Assembly (NCBI GenBank): GCA_029202545.1
Contig: CP119311.1
Span: 5,456,001 to 5,520,000, forward strand
Direction: 5' to 3'
Source of the DNA: Candidatus Pseudobacter hemicellulosilyticus
Lineage (GTDB): Bacteria > Bacteroidota > Bacteroidia > Chitinophagales > Chitinophagaceae
Length of the DNA stretch: 64,000 nt
Shown here piece by piece: positions 61,776 through 64,000 of the stretch (position 1 is its first letter; every line of letters starts with the position of its first letter). The notes beneath the pieces were generated by a model. It was not told the origin of the DNA. It saw only the letters and a list, made by a program, of their open reading frames with translations, and did no database searches. Position numbers and translations under genes: made by a program.

Positions 61776-63203
61776 ATGAAAAAACAACTCTTTCTTACCC
61801 TGATCATAGCGGCGCTGCTGGCCGCCGGCGGATGCAAAAAATGGCTCGACGTATCCTCCAAAACGGACGTGGTGGAGAACGATATGTTCACCGATGAACA
61901 GGGCTTTATGGACGCTATGGCCGGCGTATACTATATCATGGCGGACAATGACCTGTACGGCGACAAGCTCACCATGAGCCTCCTGGACGCCGTTGCCAAC
62001 CGCTACAATTTTGAATGGTATACCAATGCCGAATATGGGACCGACCTGAACACCGCCGGCTATTATGCCCGGGACAATATCAGGACCATGATCAACAATA
62101 TCTGGCAGAAGGAATACAATGCCATTGCCAATATCAACAACCTCCTGAACCATATTGACGGAGGTCGCGGACTCTTCAACCAGGACAATTACCAGCTGAT
62201 GAAAGGCGAAGCCCTCGGACTCCGCGCCTTCCTGCACTTTGACCTGCTGCGCATGTTCGGCCCTTCCTGGGTGACCGGGGCAGATAAACCGGCCATTCCT
62301 TACGTGACGGCGTTCTCCGGCAAGCTGGTCACTCCTATCTCTTCTGTCAAAGCAGTAACGGACAGTATCCTCTCGGACCTGCACAGGTCCCTGGCCTTAC
62401 TGGAAAAAGATGATCTCCGCAGCAGCTCACAGGATAATCCCTGGGTCAACAACCGCAAATGCCATTTCAACAAACTGGCGGCGCAGGCCCTGCTGGCAAG
62501 GGTGTACCTCTATCGCGGAGAGGCCGCCAACGCCCTGCTCTATGCCAGCAACGTGATCAACTCCGGCAAGCTGGACTTTGTAAAGCCTGCCGCCCTGCAG
62601 AACCGGCCTTTCGATTTCAGCTTTACGCCAGAGCAGGTCTTCTCCCTCAGCAAGTATGATATTACCCTCCTGTTCAACAAGTATTTCACCCAGAGCTATT
62701 CCTCCCAGCTGACCAACGACTGCGGTAAAGCCTATGGCAATACACAGTCCGTGGAAAGGATCTATGAAGTAAGCGGCGGTAATTCATCGGACGTACGGTA
62801 CAACAATATGTGGCTGGCGTATAACAGCTACTACTCTTTCAACCGGTACAACCAGGTGAATGCGCTGGAGATCAACCTGGTTCCCCTGATCCGCCTGCCA
62901 GAGATGTACTATATCGCTGCAGAATGCAGTCCGCTGGAAGACGGCATTGAATACCTCAACACCGTGCGTAACAGACGCGGATTACTGCCGCTGCCTGTAC
63001 CGGCCGATAAAGCCGCTTTGCAGAACGAGGTGTTCAAAGAGTACCAGAAAGAATTCTATACCGAAGGCCAGCTCTTTTACTATTACAAAAGACTGAACAT
63101 GCCCGAGATGATGAAGTACAACAATATTGACAGGGTTTCCTCCGCTGCACCGGGTTATGTATTCCCTATCCCCGCAGAAGAGATCACACTGGGTAACCGA
63201 TAA
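61776..63203 (+). CDS. SusD/RagB-family substrate-binding lipoprotein
   Basis: The 475-residue lipoprotein (lipobox AALLAAGGC, then KKWLDVSSKTDV, the usual SusD start) folds as TPR-like helices with a surface binding site and lids the SusC barrel. Conserved points are GFMDAMAGVYYIMAD, KGEALGLRAFLHFDLLRMFG, and RLPEMYYIAAECS. It starts five bases after SusC and is followed 11 bases later by a DUF4843 lipoprotein. Ligand class cannot be read; no glycoside hydrolase lies in the visible part of the locus. Confidence 0.94.
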   Translation: MKKQLFLTLIIAALLAAGGCKKWLDVSSKTDVVENDMFTDEQGFMDAMAGVYYIMADNDLYGDKLTMSLLDAVANRYNFEWYTNAEYGTDLNTAGYYARDNIRTMINNIWQKEYNAIANINNLLNHIDGGRGLFNQDNYQLMKGEALGLRAFLHFDLLRMFGPSWVTGADKPAIPYVTAFSGKLVTPISSVKAVTDSILSDLHRSLALLEKDDLRSSSQDNPWVNNRKCHFNKLAAQALLARVYLYRGEAANALLYASNVINSGKLDFVKPAALQNRPFDFSFTPEQVFSLSKYDITLLFNKYFTQSYSSQLTNDCGKAYGNTQSVERIYEVSGGNSSDVRYNNMWLAYNSYYSFNRYNQVNALEINLVPLIRLPEMYYIAAECSPLEDGIEYLNTVRNRRGLLPLPVPADKAALQNEVFKEYQKEFYTEGQLFYYYKRLNMPEMMKYNNIDRVSSAAPGYVFPIPAEEITLGNR

Positions 63204-63214
63204 ACAGTCCGCAC

Positions 63215-64000
63215 ATGAAGCACAATCCTATCAGCATATGTAAACAAGGCGGCAAAAAGCTGCTGGTAGCAGCACTGCTGCTCACCAGCGGCATGCTCCT
63301 CTCCTGCCAGAAGGAAAAACTGCCGCCCCCTTCCTACCAGAACGGGGTCTGGTTCTACAAGGCCTATACCGGCAGCACAACCAGCAATACCGACCAGGAC
63401 CTCATCACCGCTTTTTCCCAGCAATATTCTTTTTACCTGAACGGTGATATCACCCGGGATACCATCTGGCTGCCGGAAGTAAGGGCCATGGGCCAGCCGG
63501 CGGACAGGACCAGGCGCATCAACCTGGTCAAAGTGGACAGCAATACCACCGCTATTGAAGGCACGCATTATATCCTGCTCAATGAAGGCATGCCCGCCGG
63601 TGAGATCAGCACCCGCCTGGGTGTGGTCCTGCTGCGCACAACGGACCAGCAGACTAAGACCTTCACGCTGGGACTGAGCCTGCAGCCTTCGGATGATTTT
63701 CCTGCGCAGCTGGCCAGGGATACGGTTTCCACCGACAGGACCTTTTTTCTGTCCACCCACTATACCATCAGATTTGATGATCAGCTGATCCAGCCGCCTT
63801 ACTGGAAAGACCTACAGATCTACTATGGCAGCTGGAGCAAGGCAAAAATGACCTTCATCTACAGTGTGATTGGTATTTACCCCGGCCTTGTACCGGTAAC
63901 AGCTGATGATGCCGAAATGCATTTCATGAATTACCTGAAAGTGCGCTCGGCCCTGGACAGCTATAACAAGGCCAATCCCACCAATCCGCTGAAAGATGAC
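63215..64000 (+). CDS. DUF4843-type lipoprotein, 3' end cut off
   Basis: An open frame starts at ATG 63215 and continues to the window edge (262 codons). It has a lipoprotein signal peptide (LLVAALLLTSGMLLSC) and KEKLPPPSYQNGVWFY. The downstream sequence (YSFYLNGDITRDTIWLPEVRAMGQPADRTRRINLVKVDSNTTAIEGTHYIL) matches DUF4843, a Calx-beta-like beta-sandwich commonly encoded after SusCD pairs. The protein is likely a surface accessory of the SusCD complex; its exact role is unknown. The C-terminus and any further locus genes lie outside the window. Confidence 0.85.
   Translation, partial: MKHNPISICKQGGKKLLVAALLLTSGMLLSCQKEKLPPPSYQNGVWFYKAYTGSTTSNTDQDLITAFSQQYSFYLNGDITRDTIWLPEVRAMGQPADRTRRINLVKVDSNTTAIEGTHYILLNEGMPAGEISTRLGVVLLRTTDQQTKTFTLGLSLQPSDDFPAQLARDTVSTDRTFFLSTHYTIRFDDQLIQPPYWKDLQIYYGSWSKAKMTFIYSVIGIYPGLVPVTADDAEMHFMNYLKVRSALDSYNKANPTNPLKDD

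Noticed and set aside
1..64000. CRISPR arrays, rRNA, tRNA and intact insertion sequences
   Set aside because: I looked for regularly spaced repeats, tRNA-like T-arms with acceptor pairing and transposase motifs and found none; a covariance-model search would settle it.

Overview
The window looks like a chromosomal piece of a member of the Bacteroidota, most likely family Chitinophagaceae. The supporting signs are an ECF sigma / FecR anti-sigma / SusC-SusD locus, several TonB-type and small outer-membrane beta-barrels, an LptE of the Bacteroidota type, a DUF3276 (PUR-like) protein, RHS/YD-repeat surface proteins, few Shine-Dalgarno sequences, and promoter elements of the TTTG-N19-TAnnTTTG type (best case 54305-54335). 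The family assignment is inference from gene content. I found no rRNA, tRNA, CRISPR array or complete insertion sequence.

Layout. 1-6.4 kb (minus strand): a secreted beta-helix protein cut by the window edge, a MazF-type toxin-antitoxin pair, and a TonB-dependent receptor with three direct repeats upstream. 6.9-14.2 kb (plus): miaB, a sigma-54 activator without a sensor domain, lptE, a TPR-like protein and secG, then mltG-yihY and a redoxin. 14.3-15.6 kb (minus): a three-gene HigB-HigA-SecB-like module, read as a toxin-antitoxin-chaperone (TAC) system, preceded by a perfect 18-bp palindrome. 15.8-25.5 kb: TlpA-type thioredoxin, TrmH-type methyltransferase, a large AsmA-like protein, a membrane pyrophosphatase, an overlooked 42-residue Cys-containing ORF, and a BlaI/BlaR1-type pair. 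25.5-35 kb (minus): a two-part YD/RHS surface system whose larger member ends in an OmpA-like domain instead of an obvious toxin, followed by a small secreted HExxH protein. 35.8-44.8 kb: WbqC-like protein, a small Gly/Pro-rich peptide, an LEA14-like lipoprotein, a HMA protein with pyrE, a NUDIX hydrolase, the pyrR-pyrB-coaD-thioesterase run and two small beta-barrel proteins. 45-54.3 kb: pruA, prfB (which needs a +1 frameshift), a dienelactone-hydrolase-like lipoprotein, YtxH, YqaE/Pmp3 and META proteins, threonine aldolase, pgi and DUF3276. 54.4-64 kb: an ABC exporter, then sigma factor, FecR, SusC, SusD and a DUF4843 lipoprotein that runs off the right edge.

How it fits together. Much of the window serves the cell envelope: LPS transport (LptE), secretion (SecG), peptidoglycan (MltG), AsmA, beta-barrels and a Fec-like signalling-plus-import locus in which the SusC N-terminal STN domain would signal through FecR to the ECF sigma factor. 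Housekeeping metabolism (pyrimidine, proline, CoA, glycolysis) is interleaved. The features that deserve most attention are the TAC-like module, the RHS-OmpA protein with its partner, a short GGTTCGTCCC motif found five times and only between genes, a perfect 42-bp palindrome at 44917-44958, and several small genes or signals that simple ORF calling misses.
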